The notes under the pieces were generated by a model, which saw only the letters and a program-made list of their open reading frames with translations, was not told the DNA's origin and did no database searches. This document shows positions 8,458-17,616 of a stretch of DNA of 63,031 nt, in pieces. The translations under genes were made by a program, and so were the position numbers. Each line of letters begins with the position of its first letter. Positions within the stretch are counted from its first letter, which is position 1. Source of the stretch: Rikenellaceae bacterium. GTDB lineage: Bacteria; Bacteroidota; Bacteroidia; Bacteroidales; UBA932. The stretch covers positions 1-63,031 of the forward strand of contig DPKJ01000010.1 of assembly GCA_003542575.1 (NCBI GenBank), read 5' to 3'.

Positions 8458-10157
8458 TGAATATAAGGAGAATTATATCTGCAGTAACTCTTGTTCTGGT
8501 ATCAGTTGTTCTGTTTGCACAGGCAACTCCCTCCGGCAGAGGTTATCGTTTACCTTTAAATTTACCTGTTTCACTTTCAGGAAGTTATGGAGAATTAAGG
8601 GCAACCCATTTTCATTCAGGAATAGATTTCAGGATTGGAGGTGTTGTGGGAGCCTCTATTTTCGCAGCAGAATCGGGTTTTATATCCAGAATAACTGTTT
8701 CTCCAACCGGTTATGGTAATGCAATATACATTCAGCATCCCGATGGAATGACTACACTATACGGGCATATGCACGATTTTGCAATCAATATTACTAAATG
8801 GGTCAGAGAGCAGCAGTACGAAAAAGAGAAATTCGCAGTAAATCTCTATCCCGATCCTCTGATGTTCCCTGTCGAAAGGGGGCATTTCTTAGGCAGAGCC
8901 GGCAATTCAGGCTCATCAGGAGGGCCGCATCTACACTTTGAAGTAAGGGACACAGAAACACAAATACCACTTAATCCAATTACTGAGGCCGGGATAAATG
9001 TTCCGGACAATATCTCTCCTGTGATAAACAGAGTGAGTTTTTACTCAATTACAGACCCCTTGACACTTCCGCAAACCAGACTATTGGCAAGTTTCACCGA
9101 GCCATCCCCAAACACGGTTACAGTAAGTGATACATTTTATGTGGCAGTTGCAGCAATAGACAGACAAAACAATACAAATGCAAGACTTGCAGTATCACAC
9201 TATAACTACTATCTGAATGATAAACTGATCTTTTCTTTTGTCCCTGATAGAATCCCCTTTGATCAGGGTAGATACATCAACAGCGTTGTGGAATTCAGCG
9301 AGAAACAGTCAAAGGGTGTTAGCATGATCAAGAGTTTTACAGAACCCGGAGGTGGTCTTAGAAAAAATATTGAATCTGTAGACTATGGGCTCTTTATTCT
9401 TTCGGATGATAATATTCATAAAGTAAAAATTGAGTTACTTGACGAGCATAATAACAAAACTGTAAGGTTATTTAACGTTAAGAGAGGGGCTGTGGCTCCT
9501 TCAAGTTTAATTTCAGATACAGTTGCTCTCAAAAGAGGTACAGTTATGCCATGGTTTCTGCCTAACAGGTTTGAATCAGACGGTATTCGTTTTATGCTTC
9601 CCCCGGGAGCACTCTACAGTTCTATTCTGTTTGAAGCAGAACCTTTAACATTTAACGGAGGACCTGCATGGAGAGTACACAGAAATACTACGCCAATTCA
9701 CAACTCTGCAAGAATTGCACTTAGGGCAGAACATATACCATCTCATCTTACCGATAAAGCTGTTATTGTCACATTTAATGGAAACGGAGGTCAAAATTCG
9801 ATAGGAGGGACCTACAAAAACGGGTGGATAGAGGCTTCAACCGGAACATTCGGGAATTTTGGCATATCGCTGGACACAATTCCACCAAGGATTGTGCCGG
9901 CATTTAAAGATGGAGAGAATCTCTCAGGAAGAAGCTATCTTAGGATAACAATAAGCGATAACCTTTCAGGTGTTGCAGACTATAGCGTTATGATTGACGA
10001 TAAGTGGATTCTAACGGCTTACGATCCGAAAAACAGGAGACTTGAGACGGAGCTAAAGACAGACAAAATTTCGAAAGGAAAAAGGCATACAATAGTTATC
10101 TCAGTTACAGACGGCAGAGGTAACAACAACACCCTAAAAAGCTCATTCATATGGTAA
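8457..10157 (+). CDS. M23-family metallopeptidase with C-terminal Ig-like region, exported
   Basis: Predicted cell-wall endopeptidase. An N-terminal signal peptide (residues 1-22, ending near VLFAQA) leads into an LytM/M23 domain with zinc-ligand motifs HSGIDF (HxxxD) at about residue 53 and HLHFEV (HxH) at about residue 160, so the catalytic set looks intact. The last 380 residues look like beta-sandwich domains, including a segment DNLSGVADYSVMIDD typical of Ig-like folds, with no further enzyme motif. It is translationally coupled to dnaJ upstream and overlaps anmK by 7 bases downstream; pairing with anmK suggests a link to murein turnover. Precise cleavage site is unknown. Confidence 0.9.
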   Translation: MNIRRIISAVTLVLVSVVLFAQATPSGRGYRLPLNLPVSLSGSYGELRATHFHSGIDFRIGGVVGASIFAAESGFISRITVSPTGYGNAIYIQHPDGMTTLYGHMHDFAINITKWVREQQYEKEKFAVNLYPDPLMFPVERGHFLGRAGNSGSSGGPHLHFEVRDTETQIPLNPITEAGINVPDNISPVINRVSFYSITDPLTLPQTRLLASFTEPSPNTVTVSDTFYVAVAAIDRQNNTNARLAVSHYNYYLNDKLIFSFVPDRIPFDQGRYINSVVEFSEKQSKGVSMIKSFTEPGGGLRKNIESVDYGLFILSDDNIHKVKIELLDEHNNKTVRLFNVKRGAVAPSSLISDTVALKRGTVMPWFLPNRFESDGIRFMLPPGALYSSILFEAEPLTFNGGPAWRVHRNTTPIHNSARIALRAEHIPSHLTDKAVIVTFNGNGGQNSIGGTYKNGWIEASTGTFGNFGISLDTIPPRIVPAFKDGENLSGRSYLRITISDNLSGVADYSVMIDDKWILTAYDPKNRRLETELKTDKISKGKRHTIVISVTDGRGNNNTLKSSFIW

Positions 10158-11203
10158 GAATTATCGGACTTATGTCGGGAACATCTCTCGACGGACTGGA
10201 CATGTGCTACACAGAATTTAATCTGGATAATGGCAAATGGAGTTATAAAATACTTAAAGCTGAATCAGAGGAGTACCCGGCAGATATAAAGGAGAAGCTG
10301 GCAAATGCTCAGAATATGACAGCATTGGAATATGCTCTCTTTAACTCTGACTATGGCTTGTATGTTGGGCAGAGGGTTAAAGAGTTCATCAACAAACATG
10401 ACCTTAAACCACGCTACATCGCCTCTCACGGACACACCATTTTTCATCAGCCATCTAGAAGATTTACAGCACAGATAGGATCAGGTGCCGGAATAGCAGC
10501 AGAGAGCGGAATTGACACAATTTGTGACTTCCGCACTACAGATGTGGCACTTTGGGGGCAGGGAGCACCTCTTGTTCCTGTCGGGGATCGCAACCTCTTT
10601 GCGGAGTTTTCATATTGCCTGAATATGGGTGGTTTTTCAAACATATCTTTTGACGGAGGAGATAAGCGCATTGCCTACGATATATCACCTGTAAACTATG
10701 TTCTTAACCATTATACCCGTGGAATTGGTCTGGAATATGATAAAGACGGGGAGATTGCAAGAAAAGGTAATGTTCACGCAGAGTTGCTCAATAAACTGAA
10801 CAATCTTGATTTTTATACAAAGAGTGGTCCCAAGTCGTTAGGAAGAGAGTGGGTAGAGGAGGTTGTAATTCCGATGATTGACTCTTTTAAACTCCCTCTT
10901 GAGGATAAACTGGCCACGTTTTGTGAACATGTAGCTGTTCAGATAGGAGGCCATATTAAAGGAGGAAAGGTATTACTTACCGGTGGTGGAGCATTTAATA
11001 AATATCTTGTTGAGAGAATGGCCAAAAATGCGCCCCAGTGTGAATATTATGTTCCGGATGCAATGACTGTCAACTTCAAAGAGGCTCTTATTTTTGCTTT
11101 TCTTGGTGCTCTTTATGCTCATGACATTCCCAATTGTTTAAGTTCGGTTACAGGTGCAAAGTATGACAATATTGGAGGTGCACTGTATAAAGCAGGCATT
11201 TAG
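10151..11203 (+). CDS. anmK: Anhydro-N-acetylmuramic acid kinase
   Basis: Phosphorylates and opens 1,6-anhydro-MurNAc from murein recycling, giving MurNAc-6-phosphate. The 350-residue protein begins with the ATP-binding signature GLMSGTSLDGLD (residues 6-17). Further family motifs are ASHGHTIFHQP, CDFRTTDVALWGQGAPLVPVGD, and LLTGGGAFN near the C-terminus. It overlaps the M23 peptidase gene by 7 bases, so a muropeptide-cutting enzyme and a recycling kinase are translated together. A consensus promoter for rplS begins about 11 bases after its stop. Confidence 0.97.
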   Translation: MVRIIGLMSGTSLDGLDMCYTEFNLDNGKWSYKILKAESEEYPADIKEKLANAQNMTALEYALFNSDYGLYVGQRVKEFINKHDLKPRYIASHGHTIFHQPSRRFTAQIGSGAGIAAESGIDTICDFRTTDVALWGQGAPLVPVGDRNLFAEFSYCLNMGGFSNISFDGGDKRIAYDISPVNYVLNHYTRGIGLEYDKDGEIARKGNVHAELLNKLNNLDFYTKSGPKSLGREWVEEVVIPMIDSFKLPLEDKLATFCEHVAVQIGGHIKGGKVLLTGGGAFNKYLVERMAKNAPQCEYYVPDAMTVNFKEALIFAFLGALYAHDIPNCLSSVTGAKYDNIGGALYKAGI

Positions 11204-11214
11204 TAATAATAATT

Positions 11215-11245
11215 TTTGGTATCTAAAAATAAATATCTATTTTTG
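11215..11245 (+). promoter_or_regulatory. Promoter of rplS, full Bacteroidota consensus
   Basis: TTTG (11215-11218), 19 bases, TATTTTTG (11238-11245) followed by CAGTCCC. The start codon of rplS is about 68 bases downstream, leaving a leader of roughly 60 bases in which L19 autoregulation could act; I see no clear fold there. Confidence 0.8.
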
Positions 11246-11313
11246 CAGTCCCAAAAAAGCAACCTCTTACATGAACTTAAAGTAGGTAATGTTGCACTAA
11301 TAAGTTTAAAATA

Positions 11314-11688
11314 ATGGATTTAATTAAAGTTGCACAAGAGGCGTTTGCCGTAGAGCTAAATCAATTACCTGATTTTAAAGCAGGCGATACCATTACTGTT
11401 ACATACAAGATTAAAGAGGAGACAAAAGAGCGTCTTCAGAAATATCGCGGTGTGGTTATTCAAAGAAGAGGAATCGGATCTACAGAGACCTTTACAGTTC
11501 GTAAAATTTCCAATGGAGTAGGTGTTGAGAGAATTTTCCCGATTGCCTCACCATTTATCGATTCTATCGAAGTAAACAAGCGTGGAAAAGTACGCAGGGC
11601 AAGAATTTTCTACCTTAGAAAACTTACCGGTAAGAAGGCTCGTATCAAAGAGAGAAAATACGTATCAGTTAAAGAGGTTATTGCTTAA
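11314..11688 (+). CDS. rplS: 50S ribosomal protein L19
   Basis: Large-subunit ribosomal protein at the 30S-50S interface. The 124-residue sequence has the family core: FKAGDTITVTYKIKE, RLQKYRGVVIQRRGIG, TFTVRKISNGVGVERIFP and KRGKVRRARIFYLR. It stands alone (no trmD or rpsP beside it) behind its own consensus promoter, and is followed within 32 bases by tRNA-Arg. Confidence 0.98.
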   Translation: MDLIKVAQEAFAVELNQLPDFKAGDTITVTYKIKEETKERLQKYRGVVIQRRGIGSTETFTVRKISNGVGVERIFPIASPFIDSIEVNKRGKVRRARIFYLRKLTGKKARIKERKYVSVKEVIA

Positions 11689-11696
11689 CAGCTTAA

Positions 11697-11704
11697 TATC
11701 TTTG
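11697..11704 (+). promoter_or_regulatory. -7 element for tRNA-Arg(ACG)
   Basis: TATCTTTG then CACTG, 15 bases before the tRNA. A well-spaced -33 TTTG is not present, so this may only add to readthrough from rplS. Confidence 0.5.
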
Positions 11705-11719
11705 CACTGAAATCATATT

Positions 11720-11793
11720 GGCCCCGTAGCTCAACTGAATAGAGTATCTGACTACGGATCAGACGGTTACAGGTTTGAATCCTGTCGGGGTCA
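11720..11793 (+). tRNA. tRNA-Arg (anticodon ACG)
   Basis: Cloverleaf folds cleanly: acceptor GGCCCCG pairs with CGGGGTC; anticodon stem TCTGA/TCAGA holds loop CTACGGA with anticodon ACG, which after A34-to-I reads CGN codons; T arm contains GGTTTGAATCC. CCA is not encoded. A terminator hairpin lies 15 bases downstream. Confidence 0.95.
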
Positions 11794-11807
11794 CAAACTC
11801 AATAGAT

Positions 11808-11847
11808 AAAAAAGGATTTCCTGAATGTTCAGGTAATCCTTTTTTTA
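11808..11847 (+). terminator. Rho-independent terminator after tRNA-Arg(ACG)
   Basis: Long hairpin: AAAAAGGATT-TCCTGAA on the left, TTCAGG-TAATCCTTTTT on the right, ending in seven T. It ends the rplS-tRNA unit. Confidence 0.85.
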
Positions 11848-11880
11848 TATTAGCGTATATGGGGAGATATCTAGCTTTTG

Positions 11881-12546
11881 TTAACTCCAGCCCCAGGGTT
11901 TGCCGGGGGTCTCAACCTCTTTGGTTAGGTCGAAACGAACAGAAAAGAGACGATCGGTATTAACTCTTCTCAGGTTATAGACAAAGTATTCGCCCGGGAC
12001 AAAATCAATCCACCAAACATTGGTGATTGCTCCGGGGAGCATATCTGCTGTCTCCTGATCGGCAGGGAATATTTGCCTGAATGCAGAGCCGAAATTTTGC
12101 GTCTTGCCTCCATACATTGTTAATTCATCAGGAGTTCCGTTTTGATGTCTGTGGTCATGTTTAAGTAAAATTCCACACTCATCTTTTGTGAAAACCCATG
12201 TTCTTGAACTGTCTGTGCCTACAAAGAATGGGATGTTAATTACAGTCTCATCACCGGAAAGCACATGCATAAGCAATCTTTTGCCGGTAAAAGCTGTATC
12301 GTTTGCAGGTGCCGAAACAACTGTTCCTTCATATGCTTTGCCAAGTAGCTTTTGCAGTTCGCTCCAGAAAACATCTTGTGTTGTGTCTCTGGAAGAATCC
12401 AAACACTCCTGTTCCTGGCAGCCTTCTCTAACCAAAGCTGTCTCTCTTCGTTTACTAGGATCACATGAAATAAGGATAATAATAACCATTAACATTACTG
12501 CTAATGTTGTGAATAGTTGCCCCGAACTTTTGACAATTTTTCTCAT
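11881..12546 (-). CDS. Lipoprotein of unknown function
   Basis: I do not recognise a family. The N-terminus is a lipoprotein signal peptide (hydrophobic LFTTLAVMLMVIIILISC, lipid-accepting Cys28). The mature part of about 190 residues is soluble and Cys-containing just after the anchor (GCQEQEC). It has a block LLKHDHRHQNGTPDELTMYGGKT and an Ala-free C-terminal beta-like region FVPGEYFVYNLRRV. No enzymatic motif stands out; the HDHRH cluster could bind metal. It is the last gene of the minus-strand group headed by the orphan PurL-like domain and lies 53 bases after the antiporter, so it may be expressed with it. Confidence 0.75.
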   Translation of the reverse strand: MRKIVKSSGQLFTTLAVMLMVIIILISCDPSKRRETALVREGCQEQECLDSSRDTTQDVFWSELQKLLGKAYEGTVVSAPANDTAFTGKRLLMHVLSGDETVINIPFFVGTDSSRTWVFTKDECGILLKHDHRHQNGTPDELTMYGGKTQNFGSAFRQIFPADQETADMLPGAITNVWWIDFVPGEYFVYNLRRVNTDRLFSVRFDLTKEVETPGKPWGWS

Positions 12547-12599
12547 AATTTAATAATTTATAGGTTTTATTTAGAATTTTATACTCAATGAATTTACAA

Positions 12600-14750
12600 T
12601 CAGCGCTTTTTGAATAATCCTGAAATACCACGTCCAAAATCTTCAAAGCTTTGGTAATTTGTTGTTAAGTTGCTCATTACGAAATCATCTCCATCATGTA
12701 CTCCGCTTTGGATTGGATATATAAGCATATAGTTATTCATTTTAAAATACTTATCGAGATACTCGGGTATTTTTGCCATTTTTTTATGATATGATGGTCT
12801 GTTTGGACGACTCATGACAATTATCAAATTGTCGTTTGTCTTTAATTCCCTGCCAAGAATCAGAAAGTCATCCCAGTCATTAAATCTGATAAGCTGAGCA
12901 GAAACAGGGAATCGGTTTTGAACCTCTTCGATGAATTTTAAAGTCTCTTTTGAAGCGTGAAAATGAAGCTCTGCTCCGGTATTTCTTCCTATATTCCACA
13001 CCCTCATAAGCCAGATTGCAAATCCTTCTTCACTCTCTGCCTTTTCGGGTATCGTAATTATATGTCTTTTTATGGTAGCTAACGGTTGAGCAGACTTATA
13101 GATTATTGTTGTTGTATTGCACTGATCAAGCAGACTCTCTGTAATATCACCCAGAAAAGTAGATGAGAGGTTTTTCTTTATGTGAAGCCCCAAAATAAGG
13201 TCCGTAATTTTGTGTTCGCGTATTACATTCACTATGCCTGTTACCGGGTTTGTATCATATCTCATCAGCTCATGCATGTAGTTATCTGTTGCTGATGCAA
13301 TTATTGACGCTCTTTCCAAAATTTTCCGCGCTTTCTTATCAGCACTCTCGTTAGCCTGATTATCATCAATTATGTTTAGTGCATAAAGCCATTTTTTATT
13401 TTTGGCACTTTTTATTGTAAGGCCAAGATTTACAAGATCGTCAGTGGTATCAAGAGCGTTTATCGGAATAAGGATACGCTCTTTTATTTTGCTCGCACTT
13501 TCAGGTGCACTCTCCTCTTCAACTGCAATTACTTTGGCTCCACTTTGAGTTACAAATGAAGATATTGTGCAGGTAACCAGTATCATTAAAATTGTTCCAT
13601 TTAACACATTGTCGTTTAGAAGTCTGATTGGTTCTCCGTTGGCACCGATCTCCAGAATTATGTTATATCCAACTAGCACTGCAGCAAGTGTGGCAGCTGC
13701 CTGAGCATTGCTCAACCCAAACATTATGTTTCTTTCGGCTTTAGTAAATCCGAAGCTTTTCTGACTTATCCACGCTGCTAAAAATTTGGAGAATGTTGCA
13801 ACTACAGTCATAATTACTGCAACCTTGATTGTCTCAAATCCGGTGAAGAAGACTCTAAAATCTATGAGCATTCCAACTCCTATCAGGAAAAAGGGGATGA
13901 ACAGAGCATTGCCCACAAACTCAATTCTGTTCATCAAAGGAGAGGTATGAGGAATGAGTCTGTTAAGTGCTAATCCTGCCAGAAAGGCCCCGATAATTGC
14001 CTCTATACCTGCTGCTTCTGCCAGAAATCCTGCAAGAAAAACTAGCCCAAGCACAAAAATATATTGCAAAATATTTTCGTGGTATTGTTTAAAGAACCAC
14101 CGGGCAATAATTGGAAAGATAAATATTACGACCAAACCAAAAACAACAACTGATGTTGATAGTTTCAGCCAAAATTTACCGTCAACCACACCTGTTGACA
14201 TTCCGACAATAACGGCAAGAACAAGCAGGGCAAGAGTATCTGTAATTACTGTCCCTCCTACGGTAATATTAACAGCCCTGTTCTTTATAACACCAAATTT
14301 ACTGGCAATAGGGTAGGATAACAGAGTATGAGAAGCAAACATACTTGCCAGCAAAATTGATGTGGGTAATGTGAATTTTAAAAGATGTATGCCGGCTAAG
14401 GTCCCTATTGTCATTGGAATTAAAAATGTGAGCATCCCGAAAATCAAACTTTTTCTGCTATTTTTTTTAAATTCTGCAATATCAATTTCAATTCCTGCCA
14501 GAAACATAATATAGAGAAGACCTACTGTCCCAAACAGCAGAATACTACTGTCTCTTTCCATAAGGAAGAGTCCGTTAGGCCCGATTATGGCTCCGGCAAT
14601 TATTAATCCGATTAGGTGAGGAATCTTAAACTTATTGAATATTATTGGGGCAAAAAGAATTATAAATAATATCAACGCAAAAATCAGAACGGGATTTTCA
14701 AGTGGAAGTTTAAAACTGACTGCGAGTATAGTTTTGATCATAATTATCAA
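12600..14750 (-). CDS. CPA2-type cation:proton antiporter with C-terminal universal-stress-like domain
   Basis: Inner-membrane monovalent cation/H+ exchanger. Residues 1-400 form about twelve hydrophobic segments of the CPA2 (KefB/NhaS-like) fold, including the helix GLIIAGAIIGPNGL and the conserved core FLAEAAGIEAIIGAFLAGLAL. The remaining 300 residues are soluble and cytoplasmic; ERILIPINALDTTDDLVNLGLTIK begins a UspA-like domain rather than the TrkA-N domain seen in KefB, and a second similar lobe may follow. The start could be the second Met (residue 4). It lies 11 bases after cls. The ion (Na+ or K+) cannot be told from sequence. Confidence 0.9.
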   Translation of the reverse strand: MIIMIKTILAVSFKLPLENPVLIFALILFIILFAPIIFNKFKIPHLIGLIIAGAIIGPNGLFLMERDSSILLFGTVGLLYIMFLAGIEIDIAEFKKNSRKSLIFGMLTFLIPMTIGTLAGIHLLKFTLPTSILLASMFASHTLLSYPIASKFGVIKNRAVNITVGGTVITDTLALLVLAVIVGMSTGVVDGKFWLKLSTSVVVFGLVVIFIFPIIARWFFKQYHENILQYIFVLGLVFLAGFLAEAAGIEAIIGAFLAGLALNRLIPHTSPLMNRIEFVGNALFIPFFLIGVGMLIDFRVFFTGFETIKVAVIMTVVATFSKFLAAWISQKSFGFTKAERNIMFGLSNAQAAATLAAVLVGYNIILEIGANGEPIRLLNDNVLNGTILMILVTCTISSFVTQSGAKVIAVEEESAPESASKIKERILIPINALDTTDDLVNLGLTIKSAKNKKWLYALNIIDDNQANESADKKARKILERASIIASATDNYMHELMRYDTNPVTGIVNVIREHKITDLILGLHIKKNLSSTFLGDITESLLDQCNTTTIIYKSAQPLATIKRHIITIPEKAESEEGFAIWLMRVWNIGRNTGAELHFHASKETLKFIEEVQNRFPVSAQLIRFNDWDDFLILGRELKTNDNLIIVMSRPNRPSYHKKMAKIPEYLDKYFKMNNYMLIYPIQSGVHDGDDFVMSNLTTNYQSFEDFGRGISGLFKKR

Positions 14751-14761
14751 TTTTAAGGATT

Positions 14762-16240
14762 TTAAAGTAGGGGACTTAAAAGTCGTGCAAATGACTCCTT
14801 AATCTGATTAGATCTGCTTCTTTTTGCCCATTTTGAGCTTGCCAGGGGCTTGCACTTTTCGGCGTCTTTAATGAATTGATCTTCTATATCTTGAGCAAAA
14901 CCTGCATTGTAAATAATTCCTGTTATTTCAAAGTTGTAATCAAGTGAACGGTTGTCCATATTTGCAGAACCGACAATGCAGAATTGACCGTCAATTGAAA
15001 TAACCTTAGAGTGATTAAACCCTTTGGAATAGAGGAAAACCTTAACCCCCGCCTCTAAAAGTTCTGTTGCATATGACATTGTGCACCAGTGGGCTATACT
15101 TGTATCTGATTTCTCTGAAAGCATAATAGAAACTTCTACACCTCCAAGAGCTGCTATCTTGATCGCATTTAAAATTGACTCATTGGGAGTAAAGTAAGGT
15201 GTAATTATGTAGATATTTTTCTTTGCTTTTGATATAGCGGCAAAGTAACACTGCATTATGCTTGCCCAGTCGCTGTCAGGCCCCGATGTTATTATCTGAC
15301 AATGAATGTTTTTATTTCCCGGCTCAAGACTGAAGAACTCTTCAGATACGGGCATTGGGTAGTATTTCTTTCGTTTATTGAATTGCTGGTTTATAATGAA
15401 ATATCTGTCAAGAAGAAAGCTTGATTGCATTGAAGCGACAGACTCCCCGATAATTTTAATGTGTGTATCGCGCCATTCGCTAAAATTTCCTCCGTTATAA
15501 TACCTGTCGGCTATGTTTACTCCTCCAATAAACCCTGTGGTTCCGTCAATTACCAATATCTTCCTGTGGTTTCTGTAATTAACCTTAGATGTTGGAGTGA
15601 GAAACCTTACAGGTGAGAATGTTAAAAGTTCAATTCCGTTTTTAATCAGATCGTTTTTATAATCTGATGATAGACTCCAACATCCAACATCGTCAATAAT
15701 TACTCTTACTTCAACTCCTTCTTTGGCCTTATCTATAAGAAGATTCTTAAAACGGTTACCGGTTATATCGTCTTCAATAATATAGGATTGAAAATGGATA
15801 TGTTGCTTTGCCCGGGATATAGAAGAGAACATGGCATCAAGTGCATCTTTCCCATGAAAATAGACCTGGATATCTGAATTTGTTCCAAGGGTACTTCTGC
15901 TGCTGCGCAGATTCAGCATTATAAGCTTTTTGTAAGGCTTTAGGTGATCCGGGAGGTATGAAGGGTTTGTTCTGAGATGTTTAAGTTGATTATTTGCAAA
16001 AATTCTGCGTACTCTTTCGTCTCTTACACCTTTTCTGTTGAAAATTTTTCTTTTACGGTAATTTTGCCCGAAAAACAGATAAAGGAACAACCCTATATAG
16101 GGAAGCATAAGCATAACTACAATCCACGAAAGTGACTTAACAGGGTCTAATTTTCTGTATATAATAATAATTGAGGCATAAATGGCAATTGCCAGATACA
16201 GCACATATAATATTATTGAAAACAGCTCCCAGAATGGCAT
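14762..16240 (-). CDS. cls: Cardiolipin synthase (phospholipase D family)
   Basis: Membrane enzyme joining two phosphatidylglycerols to make cardiolipin. Two N-terminal membrane helices (residues 4-27 and 36-57) precede two PLD catalytic HKD motifs: HRKILVIDGTTGFIGG and HSKVISIDGQFCIVGSANMD. Both have the His, Lys and Asp needed. Length 492 is typical for ClsA-like proteins. It sits 21 bases after ubiE on the same strand, so lipid and quinone genes are read together. Confidence 0.95.
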   Translation of the reverse strand: MPFWELFSIILYVLYLAIAIYASIIIIYRKLDPVKSLSWIVVMLMLPYIGLFLYLFFGQNYRKRKIFNRKGVRDERVRRIFANNQLKHLRTNPSYLPDHLKPYKKLIMLNLRSSRSTLGTNSDIQVYFHGKDALDAMFSSISRAKQHIHFQSYIIEDDITGNRFKNLLIDKAKEGVEVRVIIDDVGCWSLSSDYKNDLIKNGIELLTFSPVRFLTPTSKVNYRNHRKILVIDGTTGFIGGVNIADRYYNGGNFSEWRDTHIKIIGESVASMQSSFLLDRYFIINQQFNKRKKYYPMPVSEEFFSLEPGNKNIHCQIITSGPDSDWASIMQCYFAAISKAKKNIYIITPYFTPNESILNAIKIAALGGVEVSIMLSEKSDTSIAHWCTMSYATELLEAGVKVFLYSKGFNHSKVISIDGQFCIVGSANMDNRSLDYNFEITGIIYNAGFAQDIEDQFIKDAEKCKPLASSKWAKRSRSNQIKESFARLLSPLL

Positions 16241-16261
16241 CTCAGATCACCTTTTTAATTA

Positions 16262-16987
16262 TTAACTTTTTTGAGCGACATAAAGAATGGCTACCCCTCC
16301 TGTTAGCGCGATATAGTCAATATTTACATATCCAAAATTCTCCAACTCAGATGCAAACTCTTCATATTGAGGAAACGTGCTGACTGATTGAGGCAGATAG
16401 CTGTAGGCGTGGTTATCTTTTGATATGATTTTTCCAATAAATGGTAAGATTTTCAGGAAGTAGAGGTTAAAAAACCATCTCCAAATTTTGTTTTTTGGGG
16501 TTGCAAATTCGAGAATAGCAAGAGTTCCTCCTTTCTTTAGCACTCTGCTGATTTCAAGCAGTGATTCTCCGCGGTTTTCAAAATTTCTTATTCCAAACCC
16601 AATTGTAACAGCGTCAAAGGTCGAATTTTCAAAAGGGATAGATTCAGCAGAAGCACACACAAATTCTGGTTTGGAAAGAGTAGTTTTCTGCGTTTTGCGA
16701 ATATGCCGTGCCATTTTCTCCTCTGCAACATCCATCATCTTTTGTGCAATATCAAGACCTGTTACCTTAACCCCTTTTTTAAACAGAGCAAGAGTCAGAT
16801 CTCCTGTACCGCATGCAATATCAAGTACTGTTTTAGGATTTTTAAGCAGCACTCTGCCAATTAACCTTTTTCGCCACCTTTTATCAATTCCGAAAGAGAG
16901 AAGATGGTTGAGCAAATCATAACTACCCGCTATGTTGTTGAACATAGTGGAGATCTTTTCTCTCTCTTTATTAATTTTGATGTTCAT
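16262..16987 (-). CDS. ubiE: Demethylmenaquinone methyltransferase UbiE/MenG
   Basis: SAM-dependent C-methyltransferase for the last step of menaquinone synthesis. The class I methyltransferase motif I is VLDIACGTGDLTLAL; the UbiE signatures are MFNNIAGSYDLLNHLLSFGID and YLPQSVSTFP. 241 residues is normal. As the organism looks anaerobic Bacteroidota, menaquinone rather than ubiquinone is the expected substrate. It starts one base after the stop of the AIRS_C-like gene, a tight operon junction. Confidence 0.96.
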   Translation of the reverse strand: MNIKINKEREKISTMFNNIAGSYDLLNHLLSFGIDKRWRKRLIGRVLLKNPKTVLDIACGTGDLTLALFKKGVKVTGLDIAQKMMDVAEEKMARHIRKTQKTTLSKPEFVCASAESIPFENSTFDAVTIGFGIRNFENRGESLLEISRVLKKGGTLAILEFATPKNKIWRWFFNLYFLKILPFIGKIISKDNHAYSYLPQSVSTFPQYEEFASELENFGYVNIDYIALTGGVAILYVAQKS

Positions 16988-16988
16988 T

Positions 16989-17555
16989 CTAATCTAAATA
17001 ATCTGTTATATACCCAAAAGAGATTTCATCCATTCTGAGTTCACCTTTGGTTACATGCCCCAAAAGTGTAATTTCCAGACCATTATTATAGATATAATCT
17101 ACAAATTTCCCCTCTTTTTCTGCAGATACACTTACCAGTATTGATTGGTTGTTATCATTAAACAGAAAGTCTTTTTCAGGAATATCGGAGTCTGATGTTA
17201 TGTCAAAACCTACTTTTTTTAATGCACAACTCTCAATTAGTCCTGCAAACAATCCGGCTCTGTCAAGGGTGTGTGCACTTGTGAGAAGTCCTTGCTCAAT
17301 TGCATCAAGAACAACCTCGATTGTTGAGCTGTTGTCCTCCTCTTTTCCTTTATAGTCACCCAGGAGATATATGGTGTCACCTTTTTTGCCGAATTTCATG
17401 GTAAGTTTATGAATTCCCTTGCCAAAGATCTCATCATAAGGCTCTTTGGAGTACCTGGAAATGCTCTCATGAAGCTCTGTACTTTGAGAAATTATCTCCG
17501 TTATCTCTTTCAGATTTTCTGTTTGTGAAATCTGTTTTTTGAAATTTTCGTTCAT
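16989..17555 (-). CDS. Orphan PurM/PurL C-terminal-like (AIRS_C) domain protein
   Basis: Stand-alone 188-residue protein that matches the C-terminal lobe of AIR synthase/FGAM synthase. Seen: KKGDTIYLLGDYKG, as in the PurL motif before its C-terminal lobe; TSAHTLDRAGLFAGLIESC, equivalent to the HDxSxGGL helix of PurL (AGHDISAGGLVTALLEI in the full purL of this window); and the final strand LEITLLGHVTKG. The N-terminal ATP/substrate half is missing and the HD pair has become HT, so catalysis is unlikely. A full-length purL is at 50164-53859. It heads the ubiE-cls-antiporter group; its role is unknown and may be regulatory or a scaffold. Confidence 0.72.
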   Translation of the reverse strand: MNENFKKQISQTENLKEITEIISQSTELHESISRYSKEPYDEIFGKGIHKLTMKFGKKGDTIYLLGDYKGKEEDNSSTIEVVLDAIEQGLLTSAHTLDRAGLFAGLIESCALKKVGFDITSDSDIPEKDFLFNDNNQSILVSVSAEKEGKFVDYIYNNGLEITLLGHVTKGELRMDEISFGYITDYLD

Positions 17556-17573
17556 CGCAAAAGCTTTTATTTT

Positions 17574-17606
17574 TTTGCTAAGTTACAAAAAAATATTCTA
17601 TATTTG
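17574..17606 (+). promoter_or_regulatory. Promoter of tRNA-Leu
   Basis: TTTG (17574-17577), 21 bases, TATATTTG (17599-17606), then CAGTCCC; tRNA starts 11 bases on. The spacing is slightly longer than the usual 19. Confidence 0.7.
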
Positions 17607-17616
17607 CAGTCCCTAA

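Noticed and set aside
14243..14254. 10 of 12 match to guide positions 1-12 on the minus strand (GGACAGTAATTA)
   Set aside because: It lies inside the antiporter coding sequence, away from a promoter, and has two mismatches within the first four guide bases.
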